Below, one piece after another: positions 1-8,597 of a stretch of DNA of 42,800 nucleotides. The notes below the pieces were generated by a model, which was given only the letters and a program-made list of their open reading frames with translations, did no database searches and had not been told where the DNA came from. Numbering within the stretch: the first letter of the stretch is position 1; each line of letters starts with the position of its first letter. Made by a program: the position numbers and the translations under genes. The stretch is from the NCBI GenBank assembly GCA_900019385.1, contig FIZJ01000019.1:1-42800 (forward strand), given 5' to 3'. Origin of the DNA: an uncultured Clostridia bacterium. GTDB lineage: Bacteria > Bacillota > Limnochordia > Darwinibacteriales > DTU012.

Positions 1-219
1 GTACCACTTGCCGCCGCCGTTGAAGTAGCTGGCGGTCGGCTGCATCCAGCCGTGGAGCAGCACTGTGTTCCCTGCCGGATCCTTGAGCTGATTCCCTTCC
101 ACCCTAAGCGGCGGCGTCGGCCTGATGCCGGTCCGCTCTTCCGCCGAAGACAACCCGCAGACACTGGCTGCAGCTAGTAGTAAGACAACGACTCCAATGC
201 ATGTCAGTTTTTTTGCCAT
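1..219 (-). CDS. Secreted GH5-like glycoside hydrolase, N-terminal fragment
   Basis: Only the first 73 codons are in the window; the gene runs off the left edge. It starts at an ATG (217-219) preceded by GGGGTGAAAGCA, a usable ribosome binding site. Residues 1-26 form a signal peptide (MAKK, then a hydrophobic stretch, cleavage probably after LSSA). Residues 38-58 read LRVEGNQLKDPAGNTVLLHG, the strand pair that opens many GH5-type TIM barrels (pattern GNxLxDxxGNxVxLHG), followed by WMQPTASYFNGGGKWY. The family call rests on this entry motif alone, because no catalytic Glu is inside the window. GH5 members act on cellulose, mannan or arabinoxylan; the location in a xylan locus favours a xylan-related substrate. 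It is the last visible gene of the minus-strand run, 30 bp after the GH43 stop. Confidence 0.7.
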   Translation of the reverse strand, partial: MAKKLTCIGVVVLLLAAASVCGLSSAEERTGIRPTPPLRVEGNQLKDPAGNTVLLHGWMQPTASYFNGGGKWY

Positions 220-249
220 TGCTTTCACCCCAATACGGTATATCAATCC

Positions 250-1821
250 TTACTTGTGGAACTGCCAGGCATCGAAGACAAAACCTTCACCGGCAAAGAC
301 AAAGAACAGATCCTGGACTCCCTTCACAGGTTGATCCAAAGCGACCGTTATCTCCACATATTCATCCAGACTGCCCGTATTGGGCACAACGACATACCCA
401 ACGGCTTCATTTTCCGGTTTGCCTGTAGTGATCTTGATGGCATTCACTTCTGCCTCAGAGGCCACTTTCACCGTGATCCTGGCAGCGCCCTCCGTGCCAA
501 AATCGACGCCAGACAAGCCGATGAAGCTGCCGCTGCCGACCGCAACCACGGTATTGACCGGGCCATAAATGGCGCTGGGTTCACTGCTCTGCTGCACAGT
601 GACACCGCCGGCCCAGGCCATGGTCTCCGCTTCCTGCCGCACATACGGATTGAGATACTTGACCTGAGCCACTCCCCTGCGGGTACCTGCGGCAGGGAGG
701 ATTTTGCCGTCATCAGTAATGGTCAAATTGTCCACATGGGTGGCCCGGTAATCCCCGTCCACAATCCCCATGTACTCCTCCATGAGGCGGGCGTGGTAGA
801 AAACATACCATTCACCGTTGAACCGGACTATGCTGTGGTGGTTGTTTCCGCCTATGCCAAAGAACTCACCCGGATTTTTCAGGATCGAACCCTGGTACTC
901 CCACGGACCCATGGGATCGCTGCTGGTCATGTAGGCGATTTCACCGGGATCATTGACAATGCTGCCCCTGGCATTGGATCGGTCCGCGAAGTTGGTACAG
1001 TATGTGTAGTAGTAGGTGCCGTTGTGTTCAAAGACATAAGCGGCTTCGAAAAACCAGGGCGCAGGCACAACCTGCGGCGTTCCCGCCAGGCTGATCATAT
1101 CGTCACCCAGTTCGACCACACGGGCGGTGTTGGGCATCTCATCCTGTCCCTGGGGCACGCCGCCGCCGAAGTAGAGATAGCCGTTGCCCTCCGGATCAAG
1201 CACCACGGCGGGATCAAACAGCCAAACCACATTGGCGTTGGGTGTATTGCGGGACACGAGGGCATCGCCGATCGGATCGCTGAACGGCCCCACGGGGCTG
1301 TCGCTTGTCAGCACGCCAATACCATTTGCATTGTTGGCGAAATAGAGGAAAAAGCGATCCTTACCGTCAATGTTTTTGTACACTGCCGCAGGCGCCCACG
1401 AGTTACCGGCCCACGGGGCAAGGCCCCGCCCTGGAGGCCCGATCTCGATCCAGCCGTGATCAGTCCAGTTGACCAGATCGTCCGAGGAGACAAGGCTGAT
1501 GGAACGAATCAGCCCGTATTGGTTTTTAATCACCACGCCCGTGGGTGTCTGGACGACAGCATCGTTGGTCGCGTAAACATACACCCGGCCGTCATAGACC
1601 AAAGCATAAGGATCCGCACCAAACCGATGAGGCAGGATGGGATTGTGATCGCCGATAGGTTTGTGGGCGGGAGCGATCTCCAGCCCGGCAAACAGAGACG
1701 ACGGATCAAATGCTCCGCCCGCCCCAGAGCCCTCGGCAGCGAAAACACTGCAGCCTGCGCTTAACGCCAGGAAAACCACAAACATCATGGCTGCGGTTGA
1801 AATAAGACCAAAACGCCGCAT
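250..1821 (-). CDS. GH43 arabinofuranosidase/xylosidase-type lipoprotein with C-terminal CBM6
   Basis: 523 residues. The N-terminus has a hydrophobic core ending in LSAGC, a good lipobox, so Cys24 is probably lipidated and the enzyme sits on the membrane surface. The GH43 five-bladed propeller spans roughly residues 55-395. The three expected carboxylates are visible: Asp70 in GADPYALVYDG (base), Asp203 in FDPAVVLD (pKa modulator) and Glu259 in FFEAAYVF (acid). Residues from about 398 (RQEAETMAW) to the end form a CBM6 beta-sandwich ending in FDAWQF. It resembles arabinoxylan arabinofuranohydrolases and the second GH43 domain of the 1504-residue protein at 8598-13112. The expected role is removing arabinose or xylose from arabinoxylan outside the cell. 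RBS TAGGAGGTGG lies 5 nt before the ATG. GH43 specificity cannot be read from sequence alone. Confidence 0.88.
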   Translation of the reverse strand: MRRFGLISTAAMMFVVFLALSAGCSVFAAEGSGAGGAFDPSSLFAGLEIAPAHKPIGDHNPILPHRFGADPYALVYDGRVYVYATNDAVVQTPTGVVIKNQYGLIRSISLVSSDDLVNWTDHGWIEIGPPGRGLAPWAGNSWAPAAVYKNIDGKDRFFLYFANNANGIGVLTSDSPVGPFSDPIGDALVSRNTPNANVVWLFDPAVVLDPEGNGYLYFGGGVPQGQDEMPNTARVVELGDDMISLAGTPQVVPAPWFFEAAYVFEHNGTYYYTYCTNFADRSNARGSIVNDPGEIAYMTSSDPMGPWEYQGSILKNPGEFFGIGGNNHHSIVRFNGEWYVFYHARLMEEYMGIVDGDYRATHVDNLTITDDGKILPAAGTRRGVAQVKYLNPYVRQEAETMAWAGGVTVQQSSEPSAIYGPVNTVVAVGSGSFIGLSGVDFGTEGAARITVKVASEAEVNAIKITTGKPENEAVGYVVVPNTGSLDEYVEITVALDQPVKGVQDLFFVFAGEGFVFDAWQFHK

Positions 1822-1871
1822 GACGCCACCTCCTACGTTTCTGTCAGTCTGTCTTCACAAACCAAAGGCCG

Positions 1872-1900
1872 CGGTGGCCCTGCTGCAGGCAGCCCCGCCG
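1872..1900 (-). other. Possible intercistronic hairpin without U-tract
   Basis: In the 90-bp gap after the 772-residue GH43 gene, CGGTGG/CCGCCG (one G-T wobble) and GCTG/CAGC can pair around a small loop. No T-run follows on either strand, so it is not a standard terminator. It is weaker than the other hairpins of this locus. Confidence 0.3.
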
Positions 1901-1911
1901 TGACCGCACTC

Positions 1912-4224
1912 CTATTCGGCCGGCTCAAACTGCCACCAGTTGATGTTCAGGAGATACCCGCTTCCGCCTGTGAACTTGAGATATAGATCATGGACACCGC
2001 TGATATCCTCCACAGCAGTGGAGCGGGTCGTCCAGTTCTGCCAGCCACCGGTGCCGCTCACGGCCAATGCCCCGGCGAGGGTGCCGTTGGGGCTGTCCAA
2101 GCGGATTTCAATTGTCCCGCCGCTGGTCGCCGACGCCACACGGGCTGAGAACCGGGAAGCCCCTGCAGGGAACTCCACACTTCTAAACATGATCCAGTCT
2201 CCAGTTTCGATGTAGCCCACATTCAGGCCGCCTTCGGCGCAGTCTTCGGTCTGCACACCGGACTGCACCGAATACAGTTCCGCCTCGTTGCGGGCGTAGG
2301 GGTTGCGGTTAGCCACAGTGATGGGGATCTGGGCCACAGCCGGCTCGCCCATTTTGCCTTGGAAGCTGACAGCGGCATCGATTCGGCCGGCAGACTTGCC
2401 CGTAATCGTCCCTTTACTTACAGCTGCCACTCCCGGATTGGGATTGCGGTAATCTGCGGCAGCGGTCACATCCTCCAGCCGCCCGTCCAGGTACTCGGCA
2501 GTCACCGTGAAAGCCGCGCTGGTACCCACATACAGGTTGAACGCAGCCGGTTCGACTATCAGTCGGCCGACAGTCTGTTCTTTCTCCAAATCCCGCACCA
2601 CGATGGGCAGATAATCGGAGCGGCCGGCGTAGGTGAAGGTGACTACAGCCTCGCCATAGCCTACCCCCCGAATCTGGCCGTCGCCGATGGCGGCGACATC
2701 CCGATCCACTGTCACAGTACAGTCCGCCGTGACATCGCGGCTGGTCCCGTCGGCATAGACTGCCGTCACGGTAAACTGGGCCGTGTTCCGGCCTTCAGCA
2801 ATGTCTATCTTGTACTGATCGGCCGATACGGAAACCGCCACCAGTTCCTCGCTGTCCCCTGTCGGGGTGAACTGCCACCAATCAAACTTGAAAAGTTCAT
2901 CCTCGCTGCCTTTGAATACAAGGAACAAATCGTGGACACCGTCAGCGCCGGCGACAGCTGTGGTCTTGGTTGTCCAGGCATCCCACCCTCCCGTATGGGA
3001 AACGGGCAAAATGCCGATAATCGGGCCTGTCAAGCTATCCAACCGGAGCTCGATCACGCCGCCGTTGGAACTGCTGGCCACCCGTGCTGAAAATGCCGCC
3101 GCGCCTCCACTGCCGAAGTCGACATTCTTTACTTTGATATAATCGCCGTTTTGCAGATCCCAGACATTCATCCCGCCTTCCGGGCAGGGCTCGGTCTGAA
3201 CTCCCGAAGACCAGGCAATGGTTTCAGCCTCCACACGGGTATACGGGTCCAGATTGGCGACGGCGGCCGGCCCTTCTTTACTCATGCGGATGGTGGGGAA
3301 CAGGCCGTCTTCGGTAAACTCGAATTCCTCCACACAGACCGAACGGGTAAACCCGCTGCCGCCCGGCAGGGCTCCGTTGTGGTAGAAGAAATATGTCCTG
3401 TCCTTGTAATCCACTACTCCCGGATGGTTGGTAAAGCTTCGCCCTTCGGTGGGCATGATCACTCCTTGGAAAGTCCAGGGGCCAGTCGGGCTGTCGCTGG
3501 TGGAATAGCATATGTTCTCGGGAATGCCGCTGGCAGCGTAAATCAAGTAGTAGATACCATTGCGCTTGTAAAGCCAGGGCCCCTCTTCATACAAAGTGGC
3601 CCGGTCCGGGTCGCCGTAGCGTTTACCAAAACCTTCTTCCGTCAGGGGCACTTTGACAATGCCCACTTCCCGGTCGTAGGAAATCATGTCTTCATTAAGC
3701 TTGACATAGTACAGCTGAGGATTGCCCCAGTACAAATATGCCTGGCCGTCGTCGTCGATGAACACCGCGGGGTCGATATCGCCCCAGGCGTGGGCAATCA
3801 ACGGGCGGCCGATCGGATCCTTGAAGGGCCCAAGGGGCGAGTCGGCGACAGCCACGCCGATTGTCGGCCTGCCCAGGGTCCTATGGGTTGCTGTGACATA
3901 GAAGTAAAACTTGCCGTTCCGCTCGATACACTGGGCAGCCCAGGCATCGCCGGGTTTGGCCCAGCTGAACTCTGTCGGAGCGAAAACCGCGCCATGATCA
4001 GTCCAATTCACCATATCCGTCGTGGAGTACAACCGCCAGTCATACATGGTGTAGTATGTAGAGCCGGGTTCATCATGCCCGGTATAGACATACAAGATCC
4101 CGTCGTGAACCATCGGGGCAGGGTCCGATGTATACAAAGTCTGGACAATGGGATTGTCGGCGAAAGCCGGAGTTTGCGCCGCCATGAACAGCAGCACCAA
4201 GGTTATAAACACTTTGCGTTTCAT
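1912..4224 (-). CDS. Secreted GH43-CBM6-Ig-like-CBM6 arabinoxylan-active enzyme
   Basis: About 770 residues. I place the start at the ATG at 4224, since AGGAG lies 8 nt upstream of it; an ATG at 4230 is only 2 nt from the same AGGAG. The signal peptide ends in PAFA before DNPIVQ, with no lipobox. Numbered from the upstream ATG, the GH43 domain covers about 25-330 with Asp36 (SDPAPM), Asp153 (DIDPAVFIDD) and Glu216 (YEEGPW) as candidate catalytic residues. It is followed by a CBM6 (about 333-463, ending WWQF), two bacterial Ig-like repeats (about 470-640, each containing TAxYxDG and DVTA) and a second CBM6 (about 645-772). The catalytic part is a close paralogue of the leaderless enzyme at 7239-8582. 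A LacI-type operator lies 52 bp upstream. Likely an arabinofuranosidase or xylosidase on polymeric arabinoxylan; exact specificity unknown. Confidence 0.88.
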   Translation of the reverse strand: MKRKVFITLVLLFMAAQTPAFADNPIVQTLYTSDPAPMVHDGILYVYTGHDEPGSTYYTMYDWRLYSTTDMVNWTDHGAVFAPTEFSWAKPGDAWAAQCIERNGKFYFYVTATHRTLGRPTIGVAVADSPLGPFKDPIGRPLIAHAWGDIDPAVFIDDDGQAYLYWGNPQLYYVKLNEDMISYDREVGIVKVPLTEEGFGKRYGDPDRATLYEEGPWLYKRNGIYYLIYAASGIPENICYSTSDSPTGPWTFQGVIMPTEGRSFTNHPGVVDYKDRTYFFYHNGALPGGSGFTRSVCVEEFEFTEDGLFPTIRMSKEGPAAVANLDPYTRVEAETIAWSSGVQTEPCPEGGMNVWDLQNGDYIKVKNVDFGSGGAAAFSARVASSSNGGVIELRLDSLTGPIIGILPVSHTGGWDAWTTKTTAVAGADGVHDLFLVFKGSEDELFKFDWWQFTPTGDSEELVAVSVSADQYKIDIAEGRNTAQFTVTAVYADGTSRDVTADCTVTVDRDVAAIGDGQIRGVGYGEAVVTFTYAGRSDYLPIVVRDLEKEQTVGRLIVEPAAFNLYVGTSAAFTVTAEYLDGRLEDVTAAADYRNPNPGVAAVSKGTITGKSAGRIDAAVSFQGKMGEPAVAQIPITVANRNPYARNEAELYSVQSGVQTEDCAEGGLNVGYIETGDWIMFRSVEFPAGASRFSARVASATSGGTIEIRLDSPNGTLAGALAVSGTGGWQNWTTRSTAVEDISGVHDLYLKFTGGSGYLLNINWWQFEPAE

Positions 4225-4276
4225 CCGCATTGCTCCTAACTTGAGTCGTTATGACCGGCACATAAACTTGCCGGGG

Positions 4277-4288
4277 GAAACCGGTTTC
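4277..4288. promoter_or_regulatory. LacI-family operator-like palindrome
   Basis: GAAACCGGTTTC is a perfect 12-bp palindrome, identical to the one upstream of the lacI-type gene (42123-42134). It lies upstream of the secreted GH43 gene that starts at 4224. On the minus strand it follows TTGAAA, which could be a -35 element, with a poor -10 (TTTATG) 18 nt further. Binding by the local LacI protein is inferred from recurrence and location. Confidence 0.7.
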
Positions 4289-4317
4289 AATGCTGATAAA
4301 GCTCATCACCACTGGCT

Positions 4318-4347
4318 TAGGCCGCAGGGGCCGCCAACCCTGGCCTA
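4318..4347 (-). other. Intercistronic hairpin without U-tract
   Basis: Between the lipoprotein stop (4378) and the operator, TAGGCC/GGCCTA and AGGG/CCCT pair with a 2-nt bulge and an 8-nt loop. No T-run follows in the direction of transcription. Probably an RNA processing or 3'-end protecting element; a weak terminator is possible. Confidence 0.5.
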
Positions 4348-4377
4348 TGCCGCAGGCTTGGTTGGGTCAGAATTGCT

Positions 4378-5451
4378 CTACTGTTCTTCTTCTTCCACAA
4401 GAATCATGGATACGGCATCCACGTAGTAATCCATCAAATCACTATTTGGATCCGGATTTGCCACCCATGAAGTCTCAACAAATATGCGCGGATTCGCCAG
4501 CGGTATTGGAATAGGATCACCGTCGCGGATTATCTCGGTAGGAATGGTGTAAACACCCTCGATCTTGCCCCATTCACCTTTCGTTATTTCGGCGCCGGTT
4601 ATAATCTCGATCGGTCTCCAGTCATCACCTTCCTGGAAGCAGATCTGGAACCTGCGCGTCTCCGGTGCCGCTTCGGCAACATACTTGACCCAGACTGTCA
4701 CTTTGTACTTCTGCCCGTGCTGAATTGTAGTAGGCAGATCGTACCTTGGCCCGCTGCCTGTCTCGGTCCGGTCGGTCACCAGGACACTGTGTGTTCCATT
4801 GTAGGACTCGGCATCGGTGACCTGCAGCTGACATGACCTGCCGTGCCAGTAGTTCAAGCCAAACTCAAAGCCGCCGTTGATGATGATGCCTGGATTGTGG
4901 TATTCGTACTCCGCAGAGATAGTCTGGGTGACTGTTGGATCAGTGTTGTTGATGGCGATAGCTTTGACTGTGACCTTACCTGGTTCATCGATTGCAATTG
5001 GAGCAGTATACTCTTCGCTTTCCGCTGTAGGATCGCTGCCATCCAAGGTGTAGTGAATCGTGTAATTTCCGGCTATGGCCAACGTTACCGAGATAGGCTC
5101 TTCGTAATACCCAGCGGCAAGGCTGACAGTGAGTTTGGGGGTACCGACGATGGTCACCGGCTTGTTGTCCGCCTTCTTGACCACCACTGGTTCAAACTCA
5201 TACCCATCTTTCGCAGCGGTAATCTCCACTTCCTTGCCTGACACAGTGGTTGACCATTTTCCATCGTCACCGGTGGTCAGTGTGACAGTTTTCCCTGCTT
5301 TAACCAACAATGTCACTCCAGCGAGTGGATTGTTCGCCGGGTCAGTCACAATCCCCGAAACCTTCCACTGGCCAAAACCAAAGCAGCCAGCCAGAAGCAC
5401 ACCAACGAGAACCAACACCAAAATTCTAGCCTTCTTCAGCGTTGTCGCCAT
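4378..5451 (-). CDS. Carbohydrate-binding lipoprotein (CarboxypepD-reg-like, chitobiase C-terminal-like, CBM4/9-type)
   Basis: 357 residues with no catalytic domain that I can recognise. LLAGC gives a lipobox with Cys23. Residues about 28-85 form a carboxypeptidase-regulatory-like beta-sandwich (WKVSGIVTDPANNPLAGVTL). Residues about 88-185 match a chitobiase/hexosaminidase C-terminal-like domain (YTIHYTLDGSDPT). Residues about 188-352 form a CBM4/9-type module starting IIINGGFEFGLNYW. This module is very similar to the two CBMs inside the 1504-residue protein, sharing FQICFQ or FNICFQ, ITKG.WG..EGVY and PRIF.ETSW. The protein is probably a surface xylan-binding lipoprotein that holds substrate near the cell. 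It is the first gene after the 267-bp gap and has a strong RBS (GGGGAGGATAACGC before ATG), so it may head a sub-operon. The C-terminus is acidic (EEEEQ). Confidence 0.75.
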   Translation of the reverse strand: MATTLKKARILVLVLVGVLLAGCFGFGQWKVSGIVTDPANNPLAGVTLLVKAGKTVTLTTGDDGKWSTTVSGKEVEITAAKDGYEFEPVVVKKADNKPVTIVGTPKLTVSLAAGYYEEPISVTLAIAGNYTIHYTLDGSDPTAESEEYTAPIAIDEPGKVTVKAIAINNTDPTVTQTISAEYEYHNPGIIINGGFEFGLNYWHGRSCQLQVTDAESYNGTHSVLVTDRTETGSGPRYDLPTTIQHGQKYKVTVWVKYVAEAAPETRRFQICFQEGDDWRPIEIITGAEITKGEWGKIEGVYTIPTEIIRDGDPIPIPLANPRIFVETSWVANPDPNSDLMDYYVDAVSMILVEEEEQ

Positions 5452-5602
5452 GCGTTATCCTCCCCAGTGTATGTTTTACCAACCTCCTCAAACCCGCGGT
5501 ACCAGCTGGAACCAACTGCGCCGTGCGCCTACCAGCGATGCCCGGAAGATTTCCAGCACCTCACCCCGGTTTCCCCAACAAGGCTTGATTGCTGGCTTTG
5601 CG

Positions 5603-5630
5603 TTTATAAAATTCAACATTTACCAGCAAA
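5603..5630 (-). promoter_or_regulatory. Candidate sigma-A-type promoter for the lipoprotein sub-operon
   Basis: On the minus strand TTTGCT (5625-5630) and TATAAA (5603-5608) are separated by 16 bp, in the only AT-rich part of the gap. The -10 is good and the -35 mediocre. Transcription would enter the lipoprotein gene at 5451. Not tested against other promoters of the organism. Confidence 0.4.
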
Positions 5631-5667
5631 TTCCTCCCGGAGTTAATATCTTTAATCATATGCCAAC

Positions 5668-5690
5668 AATGTTAATGCTAACTGAACATT
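5668..5690. promoter_or_regulatory. Inverted repeat, possible operator
   Basis: AATGTT and AACATT face each other with an 11-bp spacer, overlapping a second inverted repeat GTTA-ATGC-TAAC. It lies about 40 bp upstream of the candidate -35. It differs from the GAAACCGGTTTC operator, so a different regulator would be involved if it is functional. Confidence 0.3.
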
Positions 5691-5718
5691 TACTGCGCCG
5701 CGGTACACCGCCTCCGGC

Positions 5719-7224
5719 TCACTTGAGCCCGTAATAGTCCAAGTCAAGGCCGACGTAGGTATGGGACTGATCCTCGACAGGGATAATCTCTACCATGCAG
5801 AGTTGGTTCCCCACCAGATCCAGCGGCACCTCATACAGTCCGTCTTTAGGCACCAGCTTGGCATCGGTCTGCAGCGGCTCGGCCGCCGCCTGCAGAATTC
5901 CCACCTGTTCCCTGTTCAGGCTGCGGGGTTGGCCCAGATTGACCCATGTCTGCAGTGGATTGGCATGATCGCCGTTCACCAGTTTCTTAACCATGATCGC
6001 TTGTTCCCCGGCAGCGGGCAGCAGCAGTTTGCAGGACTGATTCTCCGATCGGGTTTGGCTGGCACTGCTTTGCCAGTTCCAGCCGATGATCACATAGCGG
6101 TCACCTTTCCTGGTCACCAAAATGTTGTTGTCCCGGTACAAAAGCTCACCACCGGCGTTGGCGAAGAACTCAAAGGTATAGAACGTCGGCTTTTTGATGG
6201 AATAGAAGGCCACCAGGCCAAAGCCGCCGTGGAACACAGCCTTGGGCACATCCGCCTCCTCAAAGACATCACTGAAGGTCCAGTACGAGTACGAGTCGGC
6301 GTATTCTCCCGCCTCGCTCAAGACCCTGGCGATGTAGGCGGCCTGGAAAACCGTGTCGTGAATGGGGCAAACGGGGTTGTACGAACTGTTGAACTCAGTA
6401 ATGTGCAGTGGCAATTCCTTTGTCAGAGGATAATCGGCCATGATCGCCCTGGTTTCCTTGAGCTCATTAATGGTGAACTCTGGACCCATCATGGTGTGGT
6501 AGTTATAGTGCCCCCGCCATTCTGGTTTATTGGCACTGTAGCAGTGCCGGCTGATGAAGTCCACCGGTGAGTTGTTCTTGATGCAGTGCTCGATAAAGCC
6601 CCTCAGCCATTTCTCAGTCTCGACACCACAGATCGCCGGCCCCCCCACCTGGATACGGGGATCGACTTCCTTGACAGCCTTGGCGGAGTAATCGTAAAGC
6701 TGGAAGTACTCCTCCATGGTTCCGGCCCAGAAGGGAATATTTGGTTCATTCCAGACTTCCACCGGCCAGGTAATCACCTCATCCCGGCCGTACCGTTCCA
6801 CCAGGTGCTCTAGGGTTGCCTTGACCAATGCAGCCCACTTTTCATAGGAAACGGGAGGTGTGACATTGGCCCGCCAGTAGAAAATCGACTGCTCGCCCGA
6901 TTTCAGCGCCTGCGGCATGAAACCCAGTTCCAGGAACGGCCGGATACCCAGTTCCAGATACATGTCAATGATCCGGTCCAAGTAGGTGAAGTTGTAGAAG
7001 GTGTGCCGGACTTCACCCCTGCCAAACTCGCGGTAGATGCCCACGTCATCGCAGAAGAGGCCGTGGCCGCGGATATGCTTGAACCTGATTTTTTCCTGCA
7101 CCAGCTTCAGATGTTCATAATACTCCTTCTGAAGGGCCAAACCCATTCTTCCCGTACCAACGCAAACGGTGGCGTTGTTCTTGAACGCCTGCCCGGTTGA
7201 GGGGACCGCAATCTCTCTCACCAT
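5719..7224 (-). CDS. xynB: GH39 beta-xylosidase, cytosolic
   Basis: 501 residues, the usual length of bacterial GH39 beta-xylosidases, without a signal peptide. The (beta/alpha)8 barrel carries the acid/base Glu160 in VEVWNEPN and the nucleophile Glu277 in LHITEFNSSY. These are the same positions as the characterised catalytic pair of the Thermoanaerobacterium saccharolyticum enzyme. It hydrolyses xylobiose and short xylo-oligosaccharides from the non-reducing end with retention, so it is expected to act in the cytoplasm on imported products. RBS AAGGAGG lies upstream of the ATG, 14 bp after the stop of the GH43-CBM6 gene, so the two are co-transcribed. It is the last gene before the 267-bp gap. 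Confidence 0.93.
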   Translation of the reverse strand: MVREIAVPSTGQAFKNNATVCVGTGRMGLALQKEYYEHLKLVQEKIRFKHIRGHGLFCDDVGIYREFGRGEVRHTFYNFTYLDRIIDMYLELGIRPFLELGFMPQALKSGEQSIFYWRANVTPPVSYEKWAALVKATLEHLVERYGRDEVITWPVEVWNEPNIPFWAGTMEEYFQLYDYSAKAVKEVDPRIQVGGPAICGVETEKWLRGFIEHCIKNNSPVDFISRHCYSANKPEWRGHYNYHTMMGPEFTINELKETRAIMADYPLTKELPLHITEFNSSYNPVCPIHDTVFQAAYIARVLSEAGEYADSYSYWTFSDVFEEADVPKAVFHGGFGLVAFYSIKKPTFYTFEFFANAGGELLYRDNNILVTRKGDRYVIIGWNWQSSASQTRSENQSCKLLLPAAGEQAIMVKKLVNGDHANPLQTWVNLGQPRSLNREQVGILQAAAEPLQTDAKLVPKDGLYEVPLDLVGNQLCMVEIIPVEDQSHTYVGLDLDYYGLK

Positions 7225-7238
7225 AACCCCGCTCCTCC

Positions 7239-8582
7239 TTACTCAATAGGATCAAACTGCCAAAAATCGAATTTAAACAGCTCTTCCTTGGCTTCACCCT
7301 TACCTCTGAAGACAAAGAAGAGATCATGCACGCCGAAGGCGCGGCTGACACTGGTGCGGCACAGCTGCCAGTTGGTTTCATCCCTGGTATTGGGTACATC
7401 CAGGACACCAATGAGCTCTCCATCCGGCCGATCCAGGCGCAGTTCCATTGCTCCCCCGTCTTTGACGCTGGCCACACAGGCAGAGAATGCCGCAGCACCG
7501 GTGCCGAAGTCCACACTCCGGACCTTGATGTAATCACCATCATCAATGCGGCAGACATTCATGCCGCCTCTGCTGCACGGCTCAGTCCGCACGCCGTAGG
7601 ACCAGGCAATGGTCTCCGCCTCCTGGCGGATGTAAGGATCCAGGTTCGCCACCGGGGACACGCCGGACGTGGTCATGTTGATGGTGGGGAAAGTCCCATC
7701 GGGATTGTAGGTGAACTCCTCCACACAAACCGACCGAGTGAAGCCGCCGCCCCCCGGGAGGGCGCCGTTGTGATAGAAGAAGTATGAACGGCCTTTGAAG
7801 TCACACACGCCTGGATGGTTGGTGAAGCTTGTGCCCTGCGTGGGCATGATGATCCCCCTGTACGTCCATGGTCCCGTCGGTGAAGGGCTGGTGGCATAGG
7901 CAATGTTTTCGGGAATGCCGCTGGCGGCATAGACCATGTAGTACAGCCCACCACGCTTGTAAAACCATGGGCCTTCTTCATAGAGAGTGGGCCGCTTTGG
8001 GTCATCGCTTACCCTTTTGCCAAATCCCTCAGGGGTGAGCGATACCTGGACAACCCCAACTTCCTGATCATAGGAAATCATGTCTTCATTGAGCTTGACA
8101 TACCACAAATAGGGATTGCCCCAGTAGAGGTACGCCTGGCCGTCATCATCGATGAACACAGTGGGATCAATGTCACCGGTATTGGTTTCCACCAGCGGAT
8201 GCCCCAGTGGATCCCAGAACGGGCCGGTAGGGCTGTCGGCCACGGCCACCCCCACAGCGTTCCAGCCCCCCTTCTTGCTGATCGGGACATAAAAGTAGAA
8301 CTTGCCGTTCCGCTCCACACACTGGCCGGCCCAAGCATCGCCCCGGGCCCAGTGAAACTGCCGAAAATGCATCACCGCACCGTGGTCGGTCCAATTGACC
8401 ATGTCCGCTGTGGAATAACAGCGCCAGTCGTTCATGGTGAACCAGGTGGAGCCGTCTTCATCGTGGCTGGTGTACAGGTACAACCGGCCGTTGTACACCA
8501 TGGGGGCGGGATCGGCTGTATAGTTGGTCTGAATGATCGGGTTGTTAAAATGGTAGTTCCTCTTCATCTCCTCGTGTGTCAT
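7239..8582 (-). CDS. Leaderless GH43 enzyme with C-terminal CBM6
   Basis: 447 residues. The start ATG (8582) has RBS AAAAGGAG 8 nt upstream and sits 15 bp after the previous stop. There is no signal peptide: the N-terminus MTHEEMKRNYHF is polar. The GH43 propeller shows Asp24 (TADPAPM), Asp139 (DIDPTVFIDD) and Glu203 (YEEGPW). A CBM6 starts at about residue 315 (RQEAETIAW) and ends FDFWQF. The whole protein parallels the first 460 residues of the secreted enzyme at 1912-4224, which points to duplication with loss or gain of a leader. Expected role: removing arabinose or xylose from imported oligosaccharides. A CBM on a cytosolic enzyme is unusual. It may be a relic, may help bind oligosaccharides, or the protein may leave by a non-classical route. 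Confidence 0.85.
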   Translation of the reverse strand: MTHEEMKRNYHFNNPIIQTNYTADPAPMVYNGRLYLYTSHDEDGSTWFTMNDWRCYSTADMVNWTDHGAVMHFRQFHWARGDAWAGQCVERNGKFYFYVPISKKGGWNAVGVAVADSPTGPFWDPLGHPLVETNTGDIDPTVFIDDDGQAYLYWGNPYLWYVKLNEDMISYDQEVGVVQVSLTPEGFGKRVSDDPKRPTLYEEGPWFYKRGGLYYMVYAASGIPENIAYATSPSPTGPWTYRGIIMPTQGTSFTNHPGVCDFKGRSYFFYHNGALPGGGGFTRSVCVEEFTYNPDGTFPTINMTTSGVSPVANLDPYIRQEAETIAWSYGVRTEPCSRGGMNVCRIDDGDYIKVRSVDFGTGAAAFSACVASVKDGGAMELRLDRPDGELIGVLDVPNTRDETNWQLCRTSVSRAFGVHDLFFVFRGKGEAKEELFKFDFWQFDPIE

Positions 8583-8597
8583 GTGAGCAGCTCCTTT

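Larger units (their letters stand above)
5452..5718. other. 267-bp intergenic region between GH39 and lipoprotein genes
   Basis: The longest gap inside the enzyme cluster. It contains no convincing ORF. From right to left it holds a small GC-rich hairpin just after the GH39 stop (GCGG/CCGC near 5700), an AT-rich stretch with inverted repeats (5668-5690), and a candidate minus-strand promoter (5603-5630). The part nearest the lipoprotein start is GC-rich with a half-site CGGTTTCC (about 5577-5584) of the LacI-type operator. Confidence 0.6.

Noticed and set aside
256-1764. Long plus-strand open frame of 502 codons opposite the GH43 gene
   Set aside because: It is the antisense shadow of the GH43 gene, has no RBS and no protein-like motifs. 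The minus strand shows all GH43 signatures.
3151-4239. Plus-strand open frame of 362 codons
   Set aside because: Antisense to the secreted GH43; composition typical of a shadow frame in GC-rich sequence, no recognisable domain.
5572-5586. Fifth LacI operator in the 267-bp gap
   Set aside because: Only the right half-site (CGGTTTCC) matches; the left half does not form the palindrome.
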